Source of the DNA: Melampsora larici-populina 98AG31
Lineage: Eukaryota; Basidiomycota; Pucciniomycetes; Pucciniales; Melampsoraceae
NCBI RefSeq assembly: GCF_000204055.1
Contig: NW_006768765.1
Location: forward strand, 1,941,741 to 2,005,740
Direction: 5' to 3'
DNA length: 64,000 nucleotides
A program made the translations under genes and the position numbers. Numbering within the stretch: position 1 is the first letter of the stretch; each line of letters begins with the position of its first letter. Under the pieces are notes generated by a model. The model made no database searches, had not been told where the DNA came from, and saw nothing but the letters and a program-made list of their open reading frames with translations. Shown here in pieces: positions 35,587-48,389 of the stretch.

Positions 35587-35974
35587 CCCTTTGATTATCC
35601 TAACTAGCCAAATTGAGCGGCGGGCGCCGCACTTGTAAGAGAATATCATATTAGATCAATTTGCAAAGAATGCCAGAGGCTATTATGGCTCAACCATCTC
35701 ATCACCCAAGTAGAAAATCTCTATTAGGGGCAATTGGTTGGATGAAAAATCAGAAAAATCTAAGCCTCACCCTAATTAACCCCCAACATTTTCAATATCA
35801 GAGTGCCTCAAGTAGTGTTTTGTCATAGTATTTAACAGGTTATACTATCATCATACGAGTAGTCAAGAAGTAATACACATAGAAACATAGTTGTCTATGA
35901 CAACACGACAACATAATGATTATAAGTAAACTATTGGTATGGTTGCTTAAGATTTGCCAATCAATTACGGGATA
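35587..35974. other. Intergenic
   Basis: Nothing recognised between the gene and the mariner-type MITE. Confidence 0.3.
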
Positions 35975-36127
35975 CAAGGTAGAATCTGGGCACATGCCTG
36001 TCTTTGTGCCCGGATTGTTTTGGCAGTAAATTTGAATTCTGGGCCCGGAATTTTGCCCAGAAAATCAAAATTTACTCCCAAAATGATTCCGGGCACAAGG
36101 CCGGACACGTGCCTGGAGTCTACTTTG
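35975..36127. mobile_element. Tc1/mariner-type MITE, 153 bp, TA flanks
   Basis: The element is an almost complete palindrome. CAAGGTAGAATCTGGGCAC at the left pairs with the complement of CAAAGTAGACTCCAGGCAC at the right, and the inner arms share TTGTGCCCGGA and AGTAAATTT. TA dinucleotides flank it (35973-35974, 36128-36129). It cannot code for a transposase. Confidence 0.75.
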
Positions 36128-39100
36128 TATTCCACAAATGAAGTGTAGTCCACACTGATGATGCACCAAGTCTGTACAATACACTTTTCAGATAGATGTC
36201 TGTCCTACATACCTCAGTTGACCATTATGATAGGACTCGGAGTGATGAGTCAAGATGCACAAGTGAGAAAGTTCTTCTAGTAATGTAGTTAGATTGCTAA
36301 GTGAAGACCCTGTCCTCCACACTCCAAGGCAAGTAATATGAAAACAGCTAAGTACACATAAGATGCTAAATATCTGTATGTCACAGGTCATAAAAAATTG
36401 CATTCCCCTTTTGACATCTGTCTGTTATTTTGTCTGATAATCACAACCTCTTCCTCATCTCAGCACTCATTTTCTTGATCAATTAGTAGCTGGTAACTTG
36501 CTTGTTAACAGATGGGAATGTGGATATCTTGGTTGGGAATTTACATACATACATGTGCTAACAGGTCGGATATGTTTTTACTTTAGGTAGATTTTCAGAT
36601 ATGGTGTCATATCCTGTTTACCATCCTCTCACCAATTCCATTCCCATCATCTTTTCAATATCATCTTTTCTCTATCTTCAATTGCTTTGTTATCATCTAT
36701 TCAGATGGTTTTTTAAGGCCCACCCACCTTTCTTCCCTTGTTATCAGATGGTTTTTTGTTTTCTCAATTTCTTTATTCTATTTTTTTGGACAAAAGAGAG
36801 TAGTGTGTTTTAGGCAGTATTCAGAATTCAATCTTTGATTATTCTATGTTAGTTGGTTCTAAAGAGCGTGTTGCTTGTGTGTTTTATATTTTATCTATTT
36901 TTTAGATTATTCTTTTTTGTGTTTATATTTTGTTATTGGTTTTTTGTTATTGTGTTTGTTATTTTTTCCGCTGCCACCCCATAGGGACATACATGTTTTA
37001 TCAAGTAATGTATCACCCTTGGCTTTTAGCCTTGGGATTGGCCCAAACCTTTTAACTTCTATGGTATTTTTATACCTAGTATTTTGTAATTCAAATGTAT
37101 TCACATTTCCTGATGTTTGAAATCACAAATTGTATAGGCAGTCAAGCATTTATCCTGGATTGATCTGCATTGGGACCTCTACTTTGTCAAACTCATCCAT
37201 CAAGAGAAGGTTTTTTATCAGGAAAACATTTTGTTTGAATCCAAATCCATGATAGCTTGTGATACCAACATCTACACCAATGAAAGACTATGAATACCAA
37301 GATCCATTGATAGGTGATTGTGGTAAGGATATTGTTAACCTATTTCTTTCAACTGTTTTGGCTTGAGTCTGACTCTTGTGATTTCCCAATTTCTAGTTTC
37401 CTTGTTGCAAAGTTTTTCAGCTTTGCATTGCCAAGACCCAATGTGACCTTTAGAGCTTGAAGTTTTGATCATAAATGGTCAATTGATGCAAAACATAGCT
37501 TATTCGGAGACTACATCACATAAAGCAAGGGAAAAGATGCAAAACATGATTATTACAAAAGGAATTCTGTGGCAAATATATCCCAGTTGTGTGATTGGAC
37601 TTCATCTGCAACACATTGACTGTATACGGGCACATCAAGTGCTCCCATGACTACCATAATATGATTGGTACCTTTGAGAAATAAATTGACAATGTCTGAC
37701 CATGTTCTTGAATTGATTGCCAGATATATCAAACTGGGTTAAGTTTTCAAATGATCAAACTTATAAAGTGATGAAGATACAACACTGACTTTGTAATAAC
37801 TTCACGCAATTGATACATTGAGATCCAATGCTGGAGGTATCTTAATTAGGGTTGATCTAGTTGAATCCACTTTTAATGTCAAGCACAGACCAAATTGTAG
37901 AGTCAGCTTGATCAAAGTAAGATGATGATAGATAAGGAGTTGAATGATGTGTTGACAGTGATGTGAATTTCATTAGATCAATCTTGAGCTTCAACAAAGT
38001 AAGTTGAAAAGGGATGTTATGTTATTATTATAGAGGTTGGTCATCGATGATGATGATGATGATGATGGACAGGGACTGAACTTTTTACATGCATCTTCAG
38101 CTGTTACTTACAGTTTATCTGTTCACAACTTGACACAGTACTTGATCTACATCCCATTTGTGTTTTTGTTTCCAATGGAGGATAACCCATTAGCAACACC
38201 ATGTTGGGAAAGCTGTGATGTCAGTAAAGTAACCTAGCCTTGCTCAAAGACTTGGCACATTACTTTATATTTGGTTCCTCTCCTTCCCACTCTCTTCACT
38301 AAACAATTTACTCTCAAAGAACAGTTTAGTTCTATCTTGTAAAAAAATCATAAGACCGTTAGCTTTAGTAGCTTTAGTTGTGCAAGGGATTGTAGATGAA
38401 CTTCTGATACAATTTTTGAGTGTCATCCAAGACAAATCAACTTGGGAGTTATATTTATATTCCAAGTACAGACAGAATCAACGGTTTCTGTAGTCTCAAG
38501 ACCCAATTAATTTATACAAAGTATATATGGGTCTTGTTAAATAACATCACCACCCAGCAGACAGCTGTACTATAGTCAATTTTGCTTCTGAAGATGGACG
38601 AGTATCAATAATTTGAACATGATCATAGAAAGATTACCATATTGAAGAAGACAATCAGTCATTTTGCAGCGGAAACCACCTTTATCACTTGTAATGGCCA
38701 TCAGAGCTGAAGAGTCTTCATGGGAAGGCAGGTAGAAATCCAAATGTAGTTCCACTTGGCCGATTATTCAGATTCAAGCCAAGATTCAGATCCAAATATT
38801 TTGTTCCACATTTGTTCTCAGATAACTGGAGCTAAATGTAAAACAATGATAAAGATATGAGGGTATTAGCAATTGGCTGATATCAGCTTTTGCTATAGTT
38901 TTTCTCAGCTTGCTTCACAATCAATACCAAACAGGAAACATGAGTACTGAGACTTGAGTAGAAGGAGTGGTGCCAGAGCTTAAGGCAGAATTTAAAGGCC
39001 TTATACCTGACATTATAATTTGGGAAGAGGTTTATTTATTTCTTCTGAAAAACGAAAAAATACAACATATTTGTTCACAAAAAGATGATAAAAAAGGATA

Positions 39101-41114
39101 AGATTTAATCCATGACAATATGACTGATTTAGATTATGGTTCAATTTGAGCAAGCTTATCATCAAAGTTTGCATTTTGTCTCCACAAAACTCCTCAAGAT
39201 ATCATGATCAATTTTAATTCAATTCACATAATATTATCTAAGGAAAAAATTAATTACATTGATTGTAAAGAAGAAATCTCACTCCCATCAAGTTGAGCTT
39301 TTTCAGTGGTTGAATTCCATTTTTCCTGATTGAGTATTGTTGAGGTGAATTTTCATTGAATCAGTCGTCCAATTTCTAATTTGTTCACAAATTGCAACCT
39401 TTGTGATTTGTGATCCAATACATTTTTCAGTCATTTCAATTACTATCTGGGTTTCATCTGTTTTCCTAAAAAGTCCTACCCTTTGCAATGGTTTTGATGG
39501 GTTTTGAGTGAATGGCTCAATTTGGAGAACCTGATCTATAACCTGTTGAAGAAGCAAAGACAGTTGAGCATACCAATGATCAAAAGGGAATTGTGAAGAA
39601 GTAAACTGACATGGTGAGGTTATTTGTGTTTCAGTTGATCTTGAAGCTGAGTCACATCCATGAATGATCCAATTACTCAACTTGGGATGAATGATGATCA
39701 ATCAAGTTAGATTCTCAAGGGGTGATTAATGCTGGTCCGTAGATAAACAGCAATATTATGATTGATGTCATTAATAATTTGGAGAATGGTGGTCTCATTT
39801 AGCTTTATCTTGGCTTGAAAAACAACTCAAATATCACTCTTCTACAGATGGGAAAGATATTGATAGATTAGTTGAGATTTTGATGAGTTGAATGCAAGGA
39901 TTCAAGTTGAGAGAACAGGTTGGTTGATTAAATGTGAAGTAAAGTTCTATCTTGAATTGTAAGCAAACCTGCTTGAGTGAGATGGTTTAATAATTGATTG
40001 TCAAGATTTGAATTGACAATCAATCTGATCTAAAGAGACACTTCATTTGTCCTAGTTTGAGTCTTATTAAGTTCTGACATAAATTAAGGGAGGTGAAGAA
40101 CTCATCTTGAGTAATAAGGAGACAATTGATTGAAGTTGCAAGATTCAGATAAGATGGTGGGTAATCTTGAAATTGACTGGGAAGAGGAATCTATCTTGAT
40201 AGGAGTTTTGAGGATGAATCAATCAGTTGATGATACCCTAGAAGCGATTTTAATCAAGTCAGAATTACTCATAGAAAGAAAGGGAACTTGCCTAATTTCA
40301 ATCGGAATAACAGAAGAGTGATCCAAAACTGAAATCAAAAGCTTGGCAATGAGGATTGTTAGGTGACAAGAATGAAGAAAAGAAATCAAGATGAATCAGT
40401 TGAAATGAATAAAGCTTCAAGAAGGCTGGGATCGATTTGAATACTGTTGGAATCAAACCAAGATCAAAGGAAAACTTGCCAAGAATATAGCCCAGTGACA
40501 AACAAATTGCGGAAGTGATAGGAAGGAGGTCCATCTAAAAGTTTGAACAGAACCAAGCGAGTCAGGAGAGCTTGGAAGCAAGAGGAAAAATATTGAACAG
40601 AAAGAGGATACCCAAGAGAACACTTGAGCATGGGTCGATGAACCAAACAAACAGACCAACCAAAGGGAATTTCCCATCCGGATCGATTGGCTCTAAAAGA
40701 ATCAAGAGGAGCCTCTGTGTTGAATTGAACTTTTGAAAGCAATGGCTGAAAAAAAACTTGAATACAAATCTTGAATGTGATTCCGGACATTTGCATACAA
40801 ATAGTTTACATAATTAGTGATTTGATTGAAGTATTGCCTGAAGAAAAAAAGAAATGATTCAAATGATCTCTTTTAGCTCTTGATTGGTTCATTGATCCGA
40901 TGTGATTCCAATCAAAGTTAATAAAAGATAACTCCTGTTAGTGTTCTGCAATCGACTGTTGTAAAAATGATAATGTTAGATTGATCTTTAATTTCGTAGT
41001 GAGACACCTCAATCAAATTCTAAAAGGAACTCGATTATGTTTTAAAATCAATGACTTGATTGATTTGCCTTATCAATTATCGATCGATTTGATGCCGATC
41101 AAGACTAAGTAATT
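36128..41114. other. 5 kb without a recognisable gene
   Basis: The DNA is AT-rich. A (GAT)n tract is at about 38047-38067, and pyrimidine-rich runs lie at 36600-36960. Frames of 60-132 codons (for example 39303-39701 minus and 40464-40796 minus) show no domain, splice context or repetition. No transposon ends were found by eye. Confidence 0.35.
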
Positions 41115-42357
41115 CTAAGTTTCAAAGAATACGTCGATGGCTTCTAAGCCATTGATGGACAACATCCTACAGGGACCACTGTAAAGACCGACAACTGGCA
41201 TGAGCGCCCACCAAAGCACTCGGTGTTCGTGGGCTTAATCGGATTCCAACTGCGACCCTCTACTTGAGTCACCATGTGCTGGGTCTCGGTGAAGAGCGAG
41301 ATCGAAGGCGAGAGTCATGGCCTTGCACTTCAATTCAACAAGTGCACCAAGGTCTTCTAGTCCGTCAAATCGCTCGTCAAACCAAAGGGCCTCAAGAATG
41401 ATAATGAGGCAAACTACTGCCTTGATCTTTGGATTACTTTTAAAGTCTGAGGAGTAGAGTCAAGCAAAAACAATCAAAAGATGGTCACTATTCATATGAC
41501 ATAAGATCAGCAGTCTATGACTGTTTCAAACTTACTGGCACATTTTAGACATTCCACGCTAGCATCAAGCCATCGTTTAGAGATATTTTCCCGATCTGCC
41601 AAGCTCAATGGGAGTTGCAACTGAGTGGACTTTTCGAAAGGGAGTTTCATGATTGACATTCTAGCAATAGCATATGTTGTGGCCATAGTGATGAGTCGAT
41701 AAGCAGCTTGACTGTCATCAATCTCATGACCCTCTGAGTCTCGATGATGATATAATTTATGCGCTTCAGCTTCGTAAGCACAATGATTGAAACACAAATG
41801 ATACCAAGCAAACTGATGGACGTAGATCTTTAGAAAGTGTTGAGCTTGTTTGTATGTGGGAAGTTGTCGTTGAAGATTGGTGATCTGTTCATGTGCCAGG
41901 ATTATTTGAAATCTGAGCCCAGGTGGACGGAGAGCTGTTACTTGATCGGCAGTGTCGTCGAACCTATGACATTCAAACTATAATTAGAGATAGAACATAG
42001 ATTGTTCAAGTAGACAAAAGATACGGCAGACTTGTCATGAGAACATACCTTTTCAACTATAGGAGGGTCTTGACCAATTTCAGGAGGGACGGTACGCGAG
42101 ACCATAATACTGGTGAGCGTAGCTGCAACGTAGTGTTCTGTGTCATAGGAAAGAGAAGCAAGCATAAGCCTGACAATCGTCCCTTTTGATTACTGAAAAC
42201 GATGAACCTCCAAGATCGACACGTGAACTACGGGCTTCAGGACCTAGAGGATCAACCCAAGGTCTCATTTGAACGACTGAACTGACAAGAGCTTCAAGAC
42301 CATCTAGCTGTTTGCGGAGCCTTTTGATATCTGCTGGAGAGATGGGCGCGCTAGTGT
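41115..42357 (-). pseudogene. Fungal-specific transcription factor (middle homology region), degenerate
   Basis: Reading the minus strand: a coiled-coil-like start (ADIKRLRKQLDGLEALVSS), then SRVDLGG and RDDCQAYA; a one-base frame change near 42168; LASLSYDTEHYVAATLTSIM; an intron (donor GTATGT, acceptor ATTATAG); DQVTALRPPGLRFQ, TNLQRQLPTYKQAQHFL, FAWYHLCFNH, YRLITMATTYAIARM; another intron; then KAMTLAFDLALHRDPA, a TAA (41237-41235) and EHRVLWWALMP in the same frame. The HRDP motif and the W-W box are typical of the fungal_trans domain found with Zn2Cys6 clusters. The zinc cluster itself is absent upstream. One frameshift and one stop make it a relic. Confidence 0.7.
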
Positions 42358-43731
42358 ACCATAATCAGCAAGACCATCACGGCGAATGACGGAAAGTGAA
42401 GACCAAAATACCGAGATGTAAAAATGCTTGGAATAGTTAGCAACTCATTTCAAGGCCTCAATGAAATGACATAAAAAAGATTGCTGATATTTGGTAGCAG
42501 CAGGAGTGGAGAATATAATTTGCACTAATTTAAGAAATGAAATCAATCAATTTCTGTATCAGATGAAGATTGGAGAGTAAACACTGGTGAGCAGAAGATA
42601 TACCACTGACAGAGCCGATTTGATAAACTTTTAGTTGCCTTGAAAATCCAAAATGTTCTGGGCTTGTTATTGATCTAATTGGGAGATGCCAATATACTGA
42701 AGTAAGAGGGGCCCTTCAGTAGCAACAGATATCATAAGATCTGACTACTTGCCGAGTACCAATCGATTTGCGAAGTGGATGGGGAGAATCCAGAGGAAAT
42801 CCCACTAAACAGTAATTTCAATATTTGAAACTTGGATTTGCTAAGCGAAAAGAGTGACCTTTTGAACAATTTCTGGATTTTGTATCAATTCATAAAGCGC
42901 ATAGGAAAAGTCAAAAATACATATTGCTAGACCGTAACTTCGGCTGGTTGAAACTTGGATTTGCTCCGCAATAGAAGTAGCTGTTTTGGACAATTTGTGA
43001 ATTTTGCTCAATTTTGTTGTTCGCGTTTAACTTGAATGATGAATGATGATAATGATGAATTGCAAGTACAAAGATTGTTGATTCAATTTCAGAAATTTCA
43101 GCAAGCAATCAATCTCAATTAACAATTTCAATCAGATATACCAGCTTGGTGACAATTTTTGTAAACAAAGGGTAGATAAGAAACAGCCACTGAAATGTAT
43201 CAATCATTATGTGAATATCGTAAATGGCAAAGTTTGATATTGTAATTGGAATTTCATCATGATCAGGTTCAAGTGTTTCCAACATCTTGTTTTAGTCACA
43301 AACTGGTAGATTCCAAATTCCATCAAAATGACTTTTGGATCAAAAGAATAAAACTGGAGTGGTATTAAGAATGATGGACAATCATGTGAAGGAAATTGAC
43401 AAAATGGAGATTGGTATTGAGGGTTTGAAAGATGTTGTTTGTGTATCGAGTTGTTCAACCAAAGGTTCAAAGTGTAATTTGTGTTTTAGGTTCTTGGTTA
43501 CTGTCCTGGTCGATAGAGAAAAAAATCAGTTCAAGTGATCAAAGAACTTGAAAAAGATCAATTTTTCTGAGGTTGTAAGAGAGTTCTTATGACATTGATT
43601 GATGAGATTTGAAAAAAGCTACTCACAGTAGTTGCTGGAGTGGTGTTGCCAATGTTTACCATATTTGATCTTTCTGAAACACATGAGAGTTTCATGGTGG
43701 CCCTGAGGCAAAATCACCGCCACCCCTTTCT
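42358..43731. other. Intergenic with repeat R2 copies
   Basis: Contains two of four copies of a roughly 100-bp dispersed repeat (see 42826-43040). No gene is recognised. Confidence 0.4.
42826..43040 (+). repeat. Repeat R2, two copies here and two at 47770-48125
   Basis: Shared motifs in order: GGTTGAAACTTGGATTTG, a purine-rich variable part, GGACAATTTGTGGATTTTG-like, then TTCGCCTTTAACTTGAATGA-like. Copies at about 42826-42905, 42940-43040, 47770-47890 and 48005-48125. They are diverged and in direct orientation. Confidence 0.6.
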
Positions 43732-44547
43732 CACTACAAGAAACATAACATTTTCTGGGCAGAAAATTAAATTATTTGTATACAAAAATCTGGAAAGGTC
43801 AGAAACAGAGCAAAAAATATGAAAAAATATGCATTCTGTTCCTTGGTTTGAGATCTCCAATCTGCATATTTTTCCGTATTTTTGGGGTTCATATTGGTGA
43901 GTGTACTAACAATAAACCCTCATAATCACCAGATTACCACCTGTAACAGATGCTGGAATTTGGCTGATCAATGCTGAGAGAAAATTTTGATTACTACAAA
44001 ACCCCATAACTTCGTCAATTCTGGCTCAAAACACTCGATTTTGAGTGCATTGGAAAGCTGGTATTTGCCTGAAGATAGTTCATAAATGAACCAAATACGT
44101 GGCGGGCCTGAAAAGAAAGATATCCCCAATGAAATCAAATTTCACATATCATTGAATAGAATGTCAGCCATTGGGATTACACATTTTGAGTCAAAACGAA
44201 AGTTGTAGTTCAGGAATTCAGCTTTCTAATGCACCCAAAATCGAGTGTTTTGAGCCAGAATTGACAAAGTTATGGGGTTTTATAGTAATCAAAACTTTCT
44301 CTCAGCACTGATCAGCCAAATTCCAGCATCTGTTACAGGTGGTAATCTGGTGATTATGAGGGTTTATTGTTAGTACACTCACCAATATGAACCCCAAAAA
44401 TACGGAAAAATATGCAGATTGGAGATCTCATACCAAGGAACAGGATGCATATTTTTTCACATTTTTTGCTCTGTTTCTGACCTTTCCAGATTTTTGTATA
44501 CAAATAATTTAATTTTCTGCCCAGAAAATGTTATGTTTCTTGTAGTG
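43732..44547. mobile_element. CACTA-type fold-back element A, 816 bp
   Basis: Inverted arms of about 325 bp cover most of the element, starting CACTACAAGAAACATAACAT at the left with its complement at the right. TCT flanks both ends (43729-43731, 44548-44550). CACTACAAGAAA ends with 3-bp duplications are diagnostic of CACTA elements. The loop is about 165 bp and non-coding; short frames in the arms recur because the arms are copies. Confidence 0.9.
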
Positions 44548-44564
44548 TCTGTGTTTTGTGTTTT

Positions 44565-45380
44565 CACTACACCAAATGTAATCTTTACTGGGCGGTAAAT
44601 AAAACTACTGACATAGAAAAGTCCTGAGGCAACAGGAAGAGAGCTAAAAATCTGAAAAAATATGCACCTTGTTCCTAGATGTTGGGGCGTCATGATGAGT
44701 ATTTTTTTGTATTTTACACGCAGATATTGGTTTATGTACTAACAATAAACGCTGAAAATCATCAAAAACTCACATGTAACAATACCTGAAATATGGGTCA
44801 TGAGTATGAAGACAATATTTTGTGGTCTAAAAACTTCAATAACTTTTGCAATTCTGCTCCAAATAACTCGTTTTTTGGTTCATTCAAAAGCTGAACTATT
44901 CTCCTTCACACTTCATAATGTTAGTAAGGTGCTATCTAGTCATTTAAACACTCTACATATGTTCAAACAGTTCTGCATGAATAGCTCTGTAGGATCTTTT
45001 TTAGACCAGCTACAGATATGATGTCTCAATGAAAAATGTAGAGGAAAGGCTCACCTTTGCAATGCACTTTAAACCGAGTGATTTGATCCAGAAATTCAAA
45101 AGTTATTGATATTTGAAGATTCCAAAATCCTGTCTTCAAAGTCAAGGGCCAAATTTCAGGTATTGTTACAGGTGGGTTTTTGATGATTCTCAGCCTTTAT
45201 TGTTAGTACATTAACCAATATCTGTGTTTAAAATACAAAAAAATACTCGTCATGACGCCCCAACATCTAGGAACAAGGTGCATATTTTTTCAGATTTTTA
45301 GCTCTCTTCCTGTTTCCTCAGGACTTTTCTATGTCAGTAGTTTTCTTTACCGCCTGGTAAAGATGACATCTTGTGTAGTG
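44565..45380. mobile_element. CACTA-type fold-back element B, 816 bp
   Basis: It has the same architecture and length as element A but has diverged. Ends are CACTACACCAAATGTAATCT (left) and CTTGTGTAGTG (right), flanked by TTT on both sides (44562-44564, 45381-45383). The arms share with element A an internal TACTAACAATAAA block at the same offset. It is non-coding. Confidence 0.9.
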
Positions 45381-45383
45381 TTT

Positions 45384-46664
45384 GTGATTTGTGATTTGTG
45401 ATCTTTACTCGCATCATTCAAAAACGTCCCCAGCGCATTCTTCAGTCTCAGTGTTGACTATATACCACTTTCTTAACCTTCACTCTGTCATAGGTTGCTG
45501 ACCCAGATATCCAAAAGCGGATTAAACACTTTTTTTTCTCTCAAAAATTCAAATTACACACGATAAGTTTGAATCTCAAAATTGAGTTGAACCCATGAAT
45601 CACAGCCTCTTATCATTTTGTATCAATTGGAGACTGACAACTTGATATTTTTTCTTCAAGAATTTCCATCAAATGACCATCTTCATCTGAAAAATATGTC
45701 GACTTCTGCTGTTTTACAACTGGATCATGGTATATAAACCACATGAGACTCTAATAAAACCGTTATTAGAATCAAAATCAGATAGGTTGGCTATTTTTCA
45801 TGGGTGAATCAAAGGCAGTTAATGTGATCCTGATCAAAGTATCAAAAATATCATATCAAGAGTTTGTATCTATTTAGTACACTTCTGAGTAGTCTCTTAT
45901 TCTGGGTGAAAATATTTGATAGTCATCTATGAAAACATCATGCATGCCTCAAATGATTGTTAGGTACATAGTACAATGAGATTAAATAACAAAGAGGAAG
46001 GCTTTATCCTAATGTGAGAAAATTAGTCAATGATATGAAATTCAGTGAGTGAGCATGGTGATTGAGAGCAACAGTCGATAAGTTTGAGGAGAAGTCCTAC
46101 TCAACTGTATTCTCCTAAAGACTTGAACAATGAAGATTGCACCAGCATTTGATGTAACACTGGTGTAAAGCTTTGGGTCCATGTTTTGATGCGGATGGCT
46201 GAACTTTGGAATCGACAGAAGTAACCTACATTTTGGTATGGGTGATCACTAAGCAGTTAATATGTTCAATATTGATCTTACCCCAAATCGAGTTGCCGAT
46301 CAAGTTTCTTGACGTGATAATCTCCCTGATAGACGCGTACCTTGATGGCATAAGTGTATGCAGCGTCACGATCGAAGTAGAATCTTCAAAAGTTGATTGA
46401 GGTGAGATGGCGACCATTTCTCACCTCTTCTTAGCTTCACAAAGCCCTCAGAGGCCTCTCCTATGTCCCATTTCATGATAAGTAGATACCATAGAAGTTC
46501 CCAGTTCGTCATTGATGTCGCTTCCTTGGATTGATGACGATCGCTTGTCTAGGATGTCCTCATCTTGAAAAATTGCCAATCGCACGTCTGATGCACTCGC
46601 AAGGTTTCATTTGTACGTTGTGGTCTACATCGAGATAGAATCGATTTCTGGGGTTCTGAAAGGA
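45384..46664. other. Intergenic with possible exon relics
   Basis: On the minus strand near 46382-46288 a short frame reads FYFDRDAAYTYAIKVRVYQG and ends at a GTAAGA donor. A second, FYLDVDHNVQMKPCECI, lies at about 46640-46560. They share an F-Y-x-D-x-D start and could be exon copies of a lost gene. No family is assigned. Confidence 0.25.
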
Positions 46665-46805
46665 TGAGTGAGAAGCAGTGAGGAAAGTATCTGGGACGTT
46701 TTTGAACGATGCGAGTAAAGATCACAAATCGCAAATCACACAACGCAAATCACACAAAGGGGTGGCGGCGATTTTGCCTCGGGGCCACCGTAGAGCTTTG
46801 AGTCG
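46665..46805 (-). repeat. Inverted copy of the short repeat that hosts the two CACTA insertions
   Basis: Its complement carries GTGGCC-GAGGCAAAATC, CCGCCACCCCTTTGTGTGAT and GATCTTTACTCGCATCGTTC. These match the sequence left of element A (about 43695-43731) and right of element B (45381-45430). It lacks both insertions and so represents the empty site. Confidence 0.7.
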
Positions 46806-48134
46806 ATTCTTAGTTGTTCAATCACCGCGCCTCACATTCGTTCTTTGTACTTACTATCTCCATTGTAATCTGATATAAAGATGAAAAAATGTAGAAACAT
46901 GAGTAAGATGTGTGATCAAATCCTCTTTGCCTCGTTCACATCATTCTTTTGACAGATGTCTCTGATGGTGAGAGATATTCAAATGAGTGAAGAAAGCTTA
47001 CACAGATGATAAGACCACAGATCCCTTTTGGAGACCACGTGCTCTTCATCCGATGTCTTACGTCCTGCTTATGGTTGTCATCCTTTTTGGCGTCCGAAGA
47101 GTGAAGGCAAGTGAAGCAGATTGTATCCGCGATATCCTTTGCTGCCTCGGTTTTTGTTTTGGGAAAAAGACTGACTGGGCGTTCGAGAGCTGACTCGTTG
47201 CGAGATTTTTCTCTTCGTTTGCTACTCGGAATCGCTTCCCTTGTCTCGCTTGGCTTGACGTTTCCAATCGGGTTTGAAATTTTGGCGGCATTGGATCCCA
47301 ATTGATGTGTTGGAGTTGGGATTGGAGTTGGGACTGGTGTTGATGAATAAAGTGAGTGTTATTTGGCTGATCGGGATTTCCTCATAGTCCACAAAGCCCT
47401 ATTGAAAGTGAATTAGTAAAATCATTGAATCATCTGTTGAGTCATGAAATTGAATGATTGATTCCAGCAAAGTTTTTCTCTTAGTCTGTGAACCAGTTTG
47501 GTGATGAGTAAGTTGAGAGGTTAGGAGTTGAAGATCTGATTGAAGCAGTGAAAGTAAATGATATGTACCAAACTTCCCAAATTGACACCACTTAATCAAC
47601 TGATGAGATATTCAAATGTGATTTTTTGAGCCAATGGTGTTGAAGATTGTTCTTGTAATTGAGTTTGGCTGATGGAATCGAATGAAATCACTGCGTATTT
47701 CCATTCAATTTGCTGTTGGTATCAGGGTAAGTTGTGAAAAGCAATAAGCACATCGAATCTAATTGTTGCAGGGCCCAAACTTCAGCTAGCTTAAACTTGG
47801 ATTTCTTCAGTTAAAGAGCAGACAATTTGTGCATCTGGTTTGAATTTGTCGATTTTGTATCAATTGCTGGTTTGCCTTCAACTTGAATATGATCTAATGC
47901 AAACGAATGATGAAGATTGGTGGATGATTGGATAAACTATTTCATGGTTGACGTTTAACTTGTAATGAATGATTGTTTATGAAAGAGAAAAAAGTAAATC
48001 TCGCTTGACCGTAACTTCGCTTGGTTGAAACATGAATTTGTTCAGCGGCAACAGTGGAGGTTTTGGACAATTTGTTGATTTTGTTGGAATTCATTGTTCG
48101 CCTTTAACTTGAATGATCTAACTTTGATTGTGAC
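46806..48134. other. Intergenic with repeat R2 copies
   Basis: Overlapping 121- and 77-codon minus-strand frames and plus-strand frames at 46936-47305 compete with each other and show no domain. Two R2 copies lie at 47770-48125. Confidence 0.3.
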
Positions 48135-48330
48135 AGGATCACAGCCCCCAGCTACTAGGCTCTGGTAGGCCAGAGATTACCACGGCTTCATGAAAGATTC
48201 ATGAAAGATTCAGAAAGATTTCAAAATGACTTCAACATAATATCATATGGGGCCATTTGCCTGTCCAACCAACAAAATTCCGATGTCATCATATGACATC
48301 ATAAATCTGTACACACCTGCTCCGTATTCA
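48135..48330. mobile_element. Single end related to the 1296-2429 fold-back element
   Basis: TCACAGCCCCCAGCTACT, then a GGTAGGCCAGAG block, and later GACATCATAAATCTGTACA and CACCTGCTCC match the outer and inner arm of the fold-back element at 1296-2429 in the same order. The inverted partner arm is absent, so this is a solo end or a short derivative. Confidence 0.55.
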
Positions 48331-48389
48331 CAGATCAGGCGGGTCTCATTTATCTTTCTTTGATTCCCCGGCTCTACTGTTGTTCCAAA

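Noticed and set aside
43732..45380. Protein-coding genes in the fold-back elements
   Set aside because: The open frames lie in the inverted arms and repeat because the arms repeat; none has a domain.
46936..47305. Genes in 46.9-47.3 kb
   Set aside because: Four overlapping frames on both strands of similar length compete and none shows motifs or splice support.
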